Origin: DASXRU01 sp039933315 | GTDB lineage: Bacteria; Acidobacteriota; Blastocatellia; Pyrinomonadales; Pyrinomonadaceae | Direction of reading: 5' to 3' | Assembly: GCA_039933315.1 (NCBI GenBank) | Contig: JBDTOI010000015.1 | Span: 1 to 42,991, forward strand | DNA: 42,991 bases | Shown here: one piece after another, positions 16,218 through 24,721 of the stretch | Layout: each line of letters begins with the position of its first letter | How positions within the stretch are numbered: the stretch's first letter is position 1 | Notes under the pieces: model-generated | Told to the model about the DNA's origin: nothing | The model's database searches: none | Seen by the model: the letters and a program-made list of their open reading frames with translations, nothing else | Made by a program: the position numbers and the translations under genes

Positions 16218-16985
16218 CTACGAATTCTCTCGCTCCATGACCCGGTTCGGTGAGGCCACCTGGGTCTCGCCTTCGGCCGGCAGCGCCTGCTGGGCTGCGG
16301 AACCTGTGGCGGCGGGCAGCAGGCCCATCTCCCGCTTGTACGCCAGCAACTTGTCCTGCAGCTGCATATCCATCGCCTCGCGCTCGATGTCCTGCATCTG
16401 CGTGTCCACCGAAGCGGCGCCGAGTTGCATCTTGGCTTCGGCAGCTGCCGCACGGCGGTCTATCTTGTCGCGCATTTCATTGAAGGTGGAAGCGTCGTCG
16501 CCCAGTTGAAACGATTCCATCGTCTGGGCCAGTTGCTCCTGCAGCTTGGCTTGCTTTGACTGATTGATTAGCTGCATGGCCTCCGCGGTGCGGCGCTGCA
16601 TCTGCAGGACATAATTGTCACGCGCCTTAAGGGCTTGTTTGGAAGCCAGGGCGGAGTGTTCGAATTGTTGTCCTGTCTTCAGCAAGTCCAGTTGTGCCTG
16701 TTGCAGCTGGCCGATATAGGCCGTGGCAATATCATCGCGGCCCATCTTGACGGAGGCTTTGATCTTCGAATCGAGATCTACCACCTGGGATTCCAGCCGC
16801 TCTTTATTCTTAGCCAGCAACTTTTCCGTGGCCATGACCTGGGCGACGGAATTGTTCAACTCCGGCACGCGGTCGCGCATGTCTCGAATGGTTTGCTGAA
16901 GAATGAGCTCCGGATCTTCAGTGTGTTCAATGATGCCGCCAAAAAGCGCGCGTAAAGAGCGCTTAAGTCTGCTCCCAAGTCCCAT
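16218..16985 (-). CDS. PspA/IM30 family membrane-stress protein
   Basis: 255 residues from the ATG at 16985 (MGLGSRLKRSLRALFGG). An ATG three codons earlier sits only one base after GGAGG, whereas the chosen one lies ten bases away. The N-terminal amphipathic helix binds membranes. The rest is the helical hairpin of the PspA/Vipp1 (ESCRT-III) fold: HTEDPELILQQTIRDMRDRVPE, then heptad-rich helices to about residue 225. PspA proteins form rings or filaments that stabilise damaged inner membranes. No PspF-type activator is nearby. The downstream partner gene is probably co-transcribed. Confidence 0.92.
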   Translation of the reverse strand: MGLGSRLKRSLRALFGGIIEHTEDPELILQQTIRDMRDRVPELNNSVAQVMATEKLLAKNKERLESQVVDLDSKIKASVKMGRDDIATAYIGQLQQAQLDLLKTGQQFEHSALASKQALKARDNYVLQMQRRTAEAMQLINQSKQAKLQEQLAQTMESFQLGDDASTFNEMRDKIDRRAAAAEAKMQLGAASVDTQMQDIEREAMDMQLQDKLLAYKREMGLLPAATGSAAQQALPAEGETQVASPNRVMERENS

Positions 16986-17137
16986 TTCAGTCATTCCTCC
17001 AGCAATTGGGTGGTATTTCGTTGAACCTGGAAATCCTCCAGGTTCTGACAGAGCACAACCATTTCCCTAACGATGTACGCACGTTCCCCGCAAACGGTTG
17101 CAGCTTCCAATGAAAGGTTGGGCTGAGTATATCAGAA

Positions 17138-17244
17138 GGCAGGAGGCAGACGGCAGGAGGCAGACGGCAGGAAAACCAAGCGCCCTCTGCCTATTGCTCA
17201 CCATTGTCGGCCTCCTGCCTCCTGCTTACTGCTTACTGCTTCCC
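17138..17244. repeat. Heptad palindrome at the 3' end of purD
   Basis: Left arm (17138-17172) is five exact 7-base units alternating GGCAGGA and GGCAGAC. Right arm (17210-17244) is five units: GCCTCCT twice, GCTTACT twice, GCTTCCC. The arms are roughly complementary. The TAA stop of purD (17233-17235) lies within the fourth unit of the right arm, so the array begins inside the last codons of the gene. Confidence 0.85.
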
Positions 17245-18516
17245 GATGTCACGCCGATACTGCATTCCATCCCATTGGATGTCTCCCACTGCGTCATAGC
17301 AGCGCCTCAGGGCGAGATTCAGCGTGTCTCCGTTAGCTGTGACACCCAAAACGCGCCCGCCGGCAGTTAGCCAGTCACCATCGGCGGTCCGGCTGGTGCC
17401 GGCATGAAATATTTCAAGTCTTTCGCGGGCAGCTGCCCGGTCGAGGCCCTCTATGCGGGCCCCCGTCTCCGGGTGTTCAGGATAGCCGCGGGCCGCCAGC
17501 ACGACGCAGGCGGAAGCTCCGGCCAGCCATTGCGGCTTTGCTTTGCCCAATTGCTTATGCCGCATCGCTTCCAGAATATCCAACAGCGGCGACTGCAAAC
17601 GCACCAGAATCGCCTGCGCTTCCGGATCACCAAAGCGCACATTGTATTCGAGCACGCGGGGGCCCGCCGGAGTCAGCATTACGCCGATGAAGAGCAGGCC
17701 GCAAAAGGCGAAGCCTTCAAGACGCGCGCCTGCCAAAGTCGGCTCAACTATTTCCGCGAGAATGCGTGACAGCATTTTGGAATCAAGCACGCTCTCGTCT
17801 GTGATCACACCCATGCCGCCGGTGTTGGGGCCCGTATCATTCTCACCGATGCGTTTGTGATCACGTGCAGCCGGCATCAACGCAAAGTCGCGCCCGTCGC
17901 TGAAAAGTAAGAGTGATACTTCGGGGCCGCTCAGAGCCTCCTCAATTACAACGCGCCGGGCAGCCTCAGGTCCCATAGTTTTGGCGACCATGAGGTCTTC
18001 GATTGCTTTTGCCGCCACATCATGTGATGCGGCAACTACCACGCCTTTTCCCCCGGCCAGGCCGTCAGCTTTGATTACTACCGGAGAATCCCAGGGCCCA
18101 AACTCCCCGCTCTTAAGAACCGCTATTGCTTCGGCAGCAGTATCCGCGACCCTGTAAGTTGCGGTAGGGATTTTATGGCGCGCCATGAAATCCTTGGCAA
18201 ACGCCTTACTGGACTCGAGTCGGGCCGCGTTGATCTTCGGCCCTATTATGGAAAGGCCGCGCGCTTCAAAGTCATCGACTATGCCGGCCGCCAGAGTTGT
18301 TTCTCCGCCGACAAAGGTAAGGTCGATGAGTTTCTCCTGCGCCAGCTGCGCTAACCGTGGGATGTCAGTCGCATTAACCGGAACACATTCGGCTACCTGC
18401 GCGATGCCCGCGTTGCCCGGGGTGCAAAACAGCTTCAATCCAGATGATGAGCTTTTGTTGAGAGCCCAGGCAATGGCGTGTTCTCGGCCGCCGGATCCGA
18501 CAATCAAAATCCTCAT
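17233..18516 (-). CDS. purD: Phosphoribosylamine-glycine ligase (GARS)
   Basis: 427 residues from the ATG at 18516 (MRILIVGSGGREHAIAWAL) with AGAGG upstream; a 36-codon extension is rejected because the family starts here. It joins glycine to phosphoribosylamine with ATP, the second step of purine synthesis. ATP-grasp features are VVIKADGLAGGKGVVVA, the NTGGMGVITDE loop, and LEYNVRFGDPEAQAIL for metal and ATP binding. It stands alone, without other pur genes. The final codons run into a heptad repeat array. Confidence 0.97.
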   Translation of the reverse strand: MRILIVGSGGREHAIAWALNKSSSSGLKLFCTPGNAGIAQVAECVPVNATDIPRLAQLAQEKLIDLTFVGGETTLAAGIVDDFEARGLSIIGPKINAARLESSKAFAKDFMARHKIPTATYRVADTAAEAIAVLKSGEFGPWDSPVVIKADGLAGGKGVVVAASHDVAAKAIEDLMVAKTMGPEAARRVVIEEALSGPEVSLLLFSDGRDFALMPAARDHKRIGENDTGPNTGGMGVITDESVLDSKMLSRILAEIVEPTLAGARLEGFAFCGLLFIGVMLTPAGPRVLEYNVRFGDPEAQAILVRLQSPLLDILEAMRHKQLGKAKPQWLAGASACVVLAARGYPEHPETGARIEGLDRAAARERLEIFHAGTSRTADGDWLTAGGRVLGVTANGDTLNLALRRCYDAVGDIQWDGMQYRRDIGKQ

Positions 18517-18587
18517 TTTCGCGCCTCTTTGCTGGTTGCGCAGCAAAACAAAACCTTCCGCTGATCTTAAACTACGGCCGTCAGCCC

Positions 18588-18615
18588 TTGACACAATTTT
18601 GACATAGTAGATAAT
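18588..18615 (+). promoter_or_regulatory. Sigma-70-like promoter for the zinc-ribbon gene
   Basis: TTGACA (18588-18593), a 16-base spacer, then GATAAT (18610-18615). It points toward the zinc-ribbon gene and would leave a leader of about 150 bases. It overlaps the upstream region of the divergent purD. Confidence 0.55.
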
Positions 18616-18770
18616 CCGAATCACGCGGCTGTCGCTTCATGGTTGAGGCTTCCCAACCAGCCACTAGATACGTTTTGCGGTCATCCTCGCCAGATCGCCG
18701 AACGATTCGAGCATAAGCTACCCACCTTATCTCTATTCGCTGCGTTCTAACGCGCACCTGGGAGGGTTCC

Positions 18771-19133
18771 ATGTCAGAGTTTGGGGCAGATGCCAACCTG
18801 AATCAAACATCAGGAGAGTTTCAAGATCGCACAATCAACTGCGTCGATTGTGGCGAGAATTTCATATGGACTTCGGGTGAACAGGTCTTTTTTCACGACA
18901 AAGGACTGACAAACGAACCCAAGCGTTGCAAGCCCTGCAAGCAGGCCAAAAACGACCGGCTGGCCGCGATCACCGCAGCCCAGGCGTCAGGAGTCAGGCA
19001 GCGCATCGAAGTCACAGTTACCTGCGCGCAATGCGGTCAGCAAACTACCGTGCCCTTCTATCCCTCACAGGGCCGCCCCGTATATTGCCGATCTTGTTTC
19101 CTCGCCGGCAAAACTCCGGATAGCATGAACTAA
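18771..19133 (+). CDS. Double zinc-ribbon protein (CxxC-x17-CxxC type)
   Basis: 120 residues with GGAGG upstream. Two zinc-ribbon-like units occur. The first is INCVDCGENFIWTSGEQVFF ending in KRCKPCK, giving two CxxC pairs. The second is VTCAQCGQQTTVPF followed by GRPVYCRSCF. The pattern matches small proteins annotated as CxxC-x17-CxxC domain or probable zinc-ribbon. These are thought to bind nucleic acid or other proteins, but the role is unknown. No signal peptide. It is convergent with kimA. Confidence 0.88.
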   Translation: MSEFGADANLNQTSGEFQDRTINCVDCGENFIWTSGEQVFFHDKGLTNEPKRCKPCKQAKNDRLAAITAAQASGVRQRIEVTVTCAQCGQQTTVPFYPSQGRPVYCRSCFLAGKTPDSMN

Positions 19134-19152
19134 CAGTGGAACGCCCGCTCTT

Positions 19153-21168
19153 TTAGTGCTCGAGATGATAGGGCACGTTCGTCACTACAATTCCCTTTCG
19201 GAATAACAAAGCACCCTTTAGCACCAGCGAGTTTTGGTTGTGCAGCAGGTTCTGCCACCACTTGGCCGGCACGAACTCAGGCAAGATGATGGTCACCACA
19301 TCGCCCTGAGATCTGCGCTTTACCCGGTCGATGTAATTGAGCAGTGGGCGCACCAGCGAGCGATAAGGCGAGGCCAGCACGACCAGGTTGACGCCCGAGC
19401 CCCACTGTTCCCACTTCTCCCGCAACTTGCGCGTCGATTCTTCATCAAGATTGATGTAAACCGCGGTCACATGATTGGGCGCAATCGACTTCGCGTATTC
19501 CAGCGCCGCGATCACCCCGCGATGGATACCCGAAATCGGCACGATCACTTCGTGGTGAATGGGACGCAACTGCTCCAGACCGGCAGTCGAAAGCTGTTTC
19601 GCCACCTCCAGGTAGTGACTATGAATGCGGAGAAACATTACAACCAGCAACGGAATCAAGACGACCACGAGCCAGGCGCCATGAACAAATTTGGTGGCGA
19701 TGAATACCATTAACACCACAAAGGTAACAGTCGCTCCGAGGCCGTTGATCAGAATTGACTTTCGCCAGTGCGAAGTGTTATCCGGTCCGCGGCGCTGGTG
19801 TCTCCCCACCTGCGGGGCGGTGGCTTTTGCTGCGCCGGCAGTATCGGTGCTTTCGATTGCTGCTAACTGCGCCTCCGTTTCCGTTTTTGCCAGACGGGCC
19901 TTAGCGCGCTCGGCGGCTCCTTCTTTCCACCAGTGCACGACCATTCCAGTTTGCGAAAGAGTGAAAGAGAGAAAGACGCCGACAGCATAGAGGGGAATCA
20001 GCCGGCTTGTATCCCCGCGAAAAGCCCAAACCAGCACGCCGGAGAAAACAGCCAGAATCACGATGCCGTTAGAAAAGACCAGCCGATCTCCGAGGCTGGC
20101 GAATTGCCGCGGCAGGAAGCGATCCTGGGCCAGCATCGATGAGAGACGGGGAAAGCCGGCGAAGGCGGTATTTGCCGCCAGGATCAGGATCATTGCAGTG
20201 GTGGCCTGCACCACATAATAGAACCAGCCTAAAGGTCCCACAAAAATCATCCTGGCAAATTGCGAGATAACAGTTTCGTGCGCCTTCGGATGAACGTGGT
20301 AGTAATAAGCCAGTACACTGGTGCCAATAAACATCGTGATCAGGAGCGCCGCCATCCAGGTAAGCGTAGTCGCCGCATTCTTCGCCTCCGGCGGTTTGAA
20401 GGCCGTGACGCCATTGGAAATAGCTTCTATTCCGGTCAAGGCAGCACATCCGTTGGAAAATGCTCCCAGCAAGAGGAAGAGATCGAGGTTCTGGGGCACG
20501 TATCCCTCAGCTATTTTTATGTCAGCGTCGTTGGGGCTGGGAACGAGACCCGGATCCATCCAGTAGCGCACCAGGCCCCACGCAATCATGAACAGCATGC
20601 TGGCCACAAAGGCGTAGGTGGGAGCTGCGAAGACGCTGCCAGACTCGCGTACGCCCCGCAAATTGGCCACGGTTATGAAGGCAATGAAAACGAGACAAAG
20701 CGCGACCCGGTGATCGATGAACCAGGCAAAACGGGTGTCCACCATCGCTGAGGTTATGGCCTCAACTCCGGCGGCAACCGACACCGACACCGTGAGCACA
20801 TAGTCAACCAGCAGCGCCGCGCCGGCGACCAGGCCGGGCAGCGTTCCCAGGTTCTCCTTGGCGACGATATAGGCCCCCCCACCGGTGGGATAGGTGAAGA
20901 TGGTTTGCCGGTAGCTAATGGCGACAACCACCAGCAAGCCGGCGATGGCGATCGAAATCGGGATAACTTTGCTAAAGGGGTTCGCCTGACCGTAAACGAA
21001 AGCGGCGGCCAGCACCAGCAGGATTTGTTCGGTAGCGTAAGCGGTGGAAGAAAGGGCGTCCGAAGAAAAAATCGCCAGGGCGATCCTTTTGGAAAGTCGC
21101 TCGTGCGCCAGACGTTCGGTGCGGATAGGGCTGCCAACTAGAAAGCGCTTTAACGAGGCTAACGGCAT
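19153..21168 (-). CDS. kimA: KimA-type potassium importer (APC superfamily)
   Basis: 671 residues. About twelve transmembrane helices (30-505) are followed by a cytoplasmic UspA-like C-terminal domain (about 530-671). Signature pieces match B. subtilis KimA throughout: SSDALSSTAYATEQIL, YPTGGGAYIVAKENLG, IPLYAVGVFLSFTLSQTGMV, and the end LLHNQNSLVLKG and VPYHLEH. KimA is a high-affinity, proton-coupled K+ importer inhibited by c-di-AMP. An insertion of about 40 residues (420-460) lies before the last helices. A terminator hairpin ends 20 bases before the start codon, suggesting attenuation. Confidence 0.92.
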   Translation of the reverse strand: MPLASLKRFLVGSPIRTERLAHERLSKRIALAIFSSDALSSTAYATEQILLVLAAAFVYGQANPFSKVIPISIAIAGLLVVVAISYRQTIFTYPTGGGAYIVAKENLGTLPGLVAGAALLVDYVLTVSVSVAAGVEAITSAMVDTRFAWFIDHRVALCLVFIAFITVANLRGVRESGSVFAAPTYAFVASMLFMIAWGLVRYWMDPGLVPSPNDADIKIAEGYVPQNLDLFLLLGAFSNGCAALTGIEAISNGVTAFKPPEAKNAATTLTWMAALLITMFIGTSVLAYYYHVHPKAHETVISQFARMIFVGPLGWFYYVVQATTAMILILAANTAFAGFPRLSSMLAQDRFLPRQFASLGDRLVFSNGIVILAVFSGVLVWAFRGDTSRLIPLYAVGVFLSFTLSQTGMVVHWWKEGAAERAKARLAKTETEAQLAAIESTDTAGAAKATAPQVGRHQRRGPDNTSHWRKSILINGLGATVTFVVLMVFIATKFVHGAWLVVVLIPLLVVMFLRIHSHYLEVAKQLSTAGLEQLRPIHHEVIVPISGIHRGVIAALEYAKSIAPNHVTAVYINLDEESTRKLREKWEQWGSGVNLVVLASPYRSLVRPLLNYIDRVKRRSQGDVVTIILPEFVPAKWWQNLLHNQNSLVLKGALLFRKGIVVTNVPYHLEH

Positions 21169-21188
21169 GTTCTGACGTTCACCTGGAG

Positions 21189-21237
21189 AAAAAAATCAAA
21201 GGCCCGGAGCATCGAGCTCGGCGCCCTTTATCGGGCC
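21189..21237 (-). terminator. Terminator in the kimA leader (attenuator candidate)
   Basis: On the minus strand GGCCCG (21232-21237) pairs with CGGGCC (21201-21206) around an inner GAGC/GCTC hairpin. A T-rich tail with seven consecutive T (21195-21189) follows. It ends about 20 bases before the kimA ATG, so read-through is required for expression. The region just upstream has several GC-rich stems. In B. subtilis kimA is controlled by a c-di-AMP (ydaO) riboswitch, but I could not match its conserved motifs here. Confidence 0.7.
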
Positions 21238-21740
21238 GCGCGTGTGGCCGCGCGCGCCGGTACTGCGGAGGGACTCCGGATAGAATCCCACCTGAATCTT
21301 CTCCCAATATCCTTAGTCGTCGAGTTGTACGCTGATTAGAGGGCTGGTCAGGAATGCTTGCTGTGCTGCGAGTCGAGAGTCGCATCGTCAGTTGTTCACC
21401 AGACAAAAAAGCGGGCGAGGGCCTCCCACAGCCCTCACCCTAAGGCCACGTGTGTCCTCACCCCACCCGCGACCACTTCGTCTGACCTCGCCCAACGGGG
21501 AGTCGAGCAAAGAGTCTGACGCGCGATGATTATGCACAAGTCGATATGGAATTTCAACCAAAAGTAAACAGTCGATTTTCACGAAAGATTTGCTTCAAGA
21601 GCTTCAGAATTGAGCCTTAACTTCCGTTCCAGCAAAGGGGCGAATCGCAAACCCGGCAACCCGATTCAATGATCGCGAACACTTCGAAAGTTGATTGAGT
21701 TGCATCATGGCAGTAACAAAGATCAGACGGTGGCACAGCT
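21238..21740. other. Non-coding region upstream of kimA
   Basis: About 500 bases. It contains a second minus-strand terminator (next entry) and GC-rich stretches with possible stem-loops at 21238-21300, such as CGCGCGGCC repeated twice on the minus strand. Short frames here have no protein-like features. It may hold a structured regulatory leader. Confidence 0.45.
21405..21440 (-). terminator. Intrinsic terminator
   Basis: On the minus strand GGGTGAGGGC pairs with GCCCTCGCCC (one G-T pair; 21440-21431 with 21422-21413), with an 8-base loop, then CGC and six T. It probably ends transcription from the small membrane-protein gene about 300 bases upstream. Confidence 0.7.
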
Positions 21741-22031
21741 TCAGCGAGCGCCACCGGAACGTGATCGCGACCGCGACGCGGCACTTCCCCTGGCTTCTTC
21801 GAGTGAAGGATCAGCGCCGGTGGGAGTTCCGGACAGGTCCTTATTATTGCCCAGGTCGGCCACTGCTACTATGACGAGAAGCGCGGTTACGCCCAACGTC
21901 GCCAGGATGTAAAGCAGCGCCGTTTGCTCTTTATAAATGAGTACAATCGTTCCCAATGCGAGGGCAGCCACCCAGGCATAAGTTATTAAACGCCTTCGCT
22001 TGCGGGCCGCTATAGCTAACCTTTGACTCAT
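21741..22031 (-). CDS. Small two-helix membrane protein
   Basis: 96 residues with a GAAAGGA ribosome site before the ATG. A basic N-terminus (ARKRRRL) is followed by two transmembrane helices (about 18-35 and 38-59) and a disordered tail rich in S, R, E and A. No family is recognised. It lies between the export-protein gene and kimA on the same strand, but terminator hairpins on both sides suggest it is transcribed alone. Confidence 0.6.
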   Translation of the reverse strand: MSQRLAIAARKRRRLITYAWVAALALGTIVLIYKEQTALLYILATLGVTALLVIVAVADLGNNKDLSGTPTGADPSLEEARGSAASRSRSRSGGAR

Positions 22032-22094
22032 TCTTCTATCCTTTCAACCGACCGCCAGGGCAATAAACAGGACGCATACGCGATCATGACAACA

Positions 22095-22129
22095 ATAAAA
22101 GGCTGGCACTCATGGAGCCAACCTTTTAT
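22095..22129 (-). terminator. Terminator after the Wza-like gene
   Basis: ATAAAAGGCTGGC (22095-22107) pairs with GCCAACCTTTTAT (22117-22129), with one mismatch. On the minus strand the hairpin is followed by TGTTGTC, and the stem itself ends in TTTTAT. It begins 21 bases after the export-protein stop. Confidence 0.7.
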
Positions 22130-22150
22130 GAACCGGCGGGTTTTCCCAGC

Positions 22151-23176
22151 CTAGTAAAGCACCCTCATCGGTAAAGCGCTTCCCGCGGTGTTTATTGCTT
22201 GCGTAAACATACCCAACATAGTCGAGGCCAAACGCCCGCCGGAAAAAGGACTGGACTCTCCTACTTCGATCACATCATAGGCCTTCAACAAAACGTCAGG
22301 CTTTTGATTCTTCTTAATGGCAGCGTAATCCACGTGAATCAACTCGCGCTCATTCGAACCGTTTTTCAGACGCGAGATAAGAACGTCGTTCTGTTTCGCC
22401 TCTTTCCTCACGCCACCAACCATTGCCAGGGCCACCCCAAGAGTTAACTGGTCGCGCATATAAATCCCCTGCGGCGTTGCTACACTCCCGGTGATATAGA
22501 CCGGCTCCGCCTCAGTTACCTGGATATAGTCTCCCGGCCGAATGACGGGATTAGCGCCCGGCTTATTAGCCAGCAGGTCGCCAATCTTGATGAGGTTAAT
22601 AGGAACTTTCAAGGTATCAATTGGAAGCGCGTCGCCTTCCTCTCCCGGCGCGGGGCACATGACCGGTTCCGTGTGCAGTATTTGAATCGTTCCGCTGGCG
22701 CGCTCTGTGAAACCCCCACCCTTGGAAATCAACTCATTGAGCCGGACGGCTCTCAGCATCAGCAACTGGCTGGGCGTGCGCACGGCGCCAAAGAGCGTCG
22801 CCGGGGGACGGCTCTTTCGTTCCGTAATCCTTACGCTGATTTGCGCGTTCTTGAGGTACTTCGCATAAGCTGTGGCAATGTCTTTTTGCACCTGCTTCTC
22901 TGTGCGACACTTCGCCGGAATGGGATCCAGAAACGGCAGCGAGCTGAGGTTGCCGTCGCTATCAACTTCGGCAATCGTGTTCATCTCCGGTTGCCCGAAA
23001 ACGCGCACGTCAACAACGTCGCCGGGTCCCAGCAAATAATCTCTCACCCCCTGTACATCTACAGCAGAGCTCTGGGCCGCGGCGGGTGGTTGCACCACTT
23101 CGTGACCAAGAACGAGCACCAGGGTTATGAGGAAAGCCGCAATGGTAAAGATGGATGTTTTGGTCTTAACTTTCAT
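22151..23176 (-). CDS. Wza-type polysaccharide export protein
   Basis: 341 residues from the ATG at 23176 (MKVKTKTSIFTIAAFL), which has GAGGTG upstream; a 17-codon extension is unlikely. A signal peptide (1-30) is followed by the Poly_export domain (about 45-120, YLLGPGDVVDVRVFGQPEMN) and two SLBB-like beta-grasp segments (about 122-200, 215-300, GDYIQVTEAEPVYITGSV). There is no lipobox cysteine after the signal, unlike classical Wza. Such proteins form the outer-membrane part of capsule or exopolysaccharide exporters. No glycosyltransferase, Wzc or Wzx/Wzy gene is nearby. It is last in a three-gene operon. Confidence 0.88.
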   Translation of the reverse strand: MKVKTKTSIFTIAAFLITLVLVLGHEVVQPPAAAQSSAVDVQGVRDYLLGPGDVVDVRVFGQPEMNTIAEVDSDGNLSSLPFLDPIPAKCRTEKQVQKDIATAYAKYLKNAQISVRITERKSRPPATLFGAVRTPSQLLMLRAVRLNELISKGGGFTERASGTIQILHTEPVMCPAPGEEGDALPIDTLKVPINLIKIGDLLANKPGANPVIRPGDYIQVTEAEPVYITGSVATPQGIYMRDQLTLGVALAMVGGVRKEAKQNDVLISRLKNGSNERELIHVDYAAIKKNQKPDVLLKAYDVIEVGESSPFSGGRLASTMLGMFTQAINTAGSALPMRVLY

Positions 23177-23257
23177 TTCGCACCTCAGACAGTAAAGAAA
23201 ATCTATTGCAAACTGAGTCTCGCACAAAGCAATAGCCTCCCCGGGTCGGGAAGGATA

Positions 23258-23449
23258 TTAATGCCGTGCGGTGCTCTTCTTCTTATTGTGTTTCCGGATC
23301 GTACCGGGCACGGCAAAACCTCTGAATAAGAGGTTGCAATGATCGCATAAAAGATTATGGATGCCAAATAGCCGTAGCAGCCAAATAGTAGGCCTGTAGC
23401 CGCGACGAACGCGTGAACTCCTGCACTTAGGGCAGCGGGGTGAAATCAT
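23258..23449 (-). CDS. Small zinc-ribbon protein
   Basis: 63 residues. The start overlaps the stop of the upstream gene by four bases (ATGA), implying translational coupling. Two CxxC pairs (CPKC at 6-9 and CDHC at 35-38) enclose a hydrophobic segment WLLRLFGIHNLL, and the tail is lysine rich. It looks like a single zinc ribbon, possibly membrane-associated. The function is unknown. Its position between a membrane protein and a polysaccharide export protein hints at an envelope role. Confidence 0.75.
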   Translation of the reverse strand: MISPRCPKCRSSRVRRGYRPTIWLLRLFGIHNLLCDHCNLLFRGFAVPGTIRKHNKKKSTARH

Positions 23450-24471
23450 TCTTTTGGGTTTTCCTCAGCGGCCGACGCAGCTGGCTGGCGATCTTTCTCT
23501 ATATTCTTGTCGGTTTTCAGCTTAGCACGCAACAATTCTATCTCGCGGCCTATTTTCTCTGCTGTGGCGGCCCTCATATTTTCATCCACGCTTCCCCGCG
23601 TCAAATAAAACAACGCGTCGCGGTAACGGTCAATGGCGCGGCGATAATGACCTTTGAACGCCGAGCGCTCAGCCAACTCGATCCAGTGGGCCACCTTTAC
23701 CGAGACCAGGAACTCTTGTACCGCGTCTACTGACTCGTTCAACTCCGGTTCGTTGGGGTAAATCTTGAGCGCCGCATCAATGCAATCGATGGCGCGCATC
23801 GCAGTTTCTGTCTTGTCAGAAAGCCGAACTCGCTGTTGGGCTTCATGGGTCAGGGCTCGCGAAGTCCCTTTGGCCCAGTTAAGCAAGTGCTGTTTCTGAA
23901 GGGCCCTGACGCGCTCCTGGCCGGTGCGCAATGCAAGCAGGCTTTCGGCATGAAGGGTTGGCGCAGCCAGGGCCCGTTCGTTGCGCACCAGATACTCCTG
24001 GCACAGGCGATATGCCTCCAGATGAGCTTCAGGTAAAGCACCCGGGGCATTGGCTTCCGACGAATGCTTTTGCAATGTGCGCAGTACTGCGGCGTGCACA
24101 GTGGGCGAACGCAACCCCCCACTGCTCGTCCTTCTTTGCGGCGCTCTGGTTCGCTCTTCATACCGGCTCTGATCGAGCAGGTGACGCGACCAGGTGCGGC
24201 GCATGACAACTTCACGAGCTGCTACCGCCACCAGCATCACAACGCTGGCGGCCAAACCAGCGGGCACCCAGGGAGCTTCATCGCCGCCACTCAGCAACAT
24301 CCACCACAAGATAAAGAAAAGCGCAGCGGCCGCAGCACCAGCGGCGACCAGATAAGCCGAGGTGGAAGGCACGCGGGGTCGCGCCATAGGTCGATAGGCA
24401 GGAAAGGCACCGGATCCAGTCGGTGGCCGAGCTCCTTTCAAAGGAGGCTCTGGTGGCGGCTCGAAACCCAA
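23446..24471 (-). CDS. Membrane protein with helical repeat domain
   Basis: 341 residues. A proline-rich N-terminus (MGFEPPPEPP) precedes two transmembrane helices (about 40-60 and 68-87). A long soluble helical region (105-310) includes LALRTGQERVRALQKQHLL and a TPR-like piece HYRRAIDRYRDALFYLTRG. The C-terminal tail is charged. No enzyme motif is visible. It is the first gene of an operon with the zinc-ribbon and export proteins, so a role in organising polysaccharide export is possible but only inferred. Confidence 0.72.
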   Translation of the reverse strand: MGFEPPPEPPLKGARPPTGSGAFPAYRPMARPRVPSTSAYLVAAGAAAAALFFILWWMLLSGGDEAPWVPAGLAASVVMLVAVAAREVVMRRTWSRHLLDQSRYEERTRAPQRRTSSGGLRSPTVHAAVLRTLQKHSSEANAPGALPEAHLEAYRLCQEYLVRNERALAAPTLHAESLLALRTGQERVRALQKQHLLNWAKGTSRALTHEAQQRVRLSDKTETAMRAIDCIDAALKIYPNEPELNESVDAVQEFLVSVKVAHWIELAERSAFKGHYRRAIDRYRDALFYLTRGSVDENMRAATAEKIGREIELLRAKLKTDKNIEKDRQPAASAAEENPKE

Positions 24472-24497
24472 TTATTCTTCCTTTTAAGTTGTCCCCC

Positions 24498-24515
24498 GAC
24501 CGCTACCGGACGGTC
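24498..24515. repeat. Short GC-rich hairpin in a divergent promoter region
   Basis: GACCG and CGGTC surround CTACCGGA. It resembles the cores of the dispersed element and of the 30-bp inverted repeat at 30515 (CTACCG). It lies 27 bases upstream of the membrane-protein start, between divergent genes. Confidence 0.4.
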
Positions 24516-24721
24516 GCATGACAGCCGGCTAGAGCGCTGATCCTGCCCCCCGTGCTGCTAATAAAAATCTGACTGGCCGCGCTTTTTTATGATAAAGCTT
24601 AATACTCAACTTCTCCGGTTTCTGTCAATATGTGTTGACCTTGCTCGAATAAATCCAGAGGGCCTGGATGTGATTCAACCCGGTGATGCGCTTAACATCC
24701 TGAGAGGAAGGCTGTTCCGAA

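Noticed and set aside
17138..17244. CRISPR array
   Set aside because: Units are 7 bases long and contiguous, with no spacers.
21169..21440. c-di-AMP (ydaO) riboswitch before kimA
   Set aside because: Expected from family knowledge, but the conserved core motifs were not found by eye, so only an attenuator is claimed.
21179..21582. Short open frames upstream of kimA
   Set aside because: They cover GC-rich hairpins and terminators and show no protein-like pattern.
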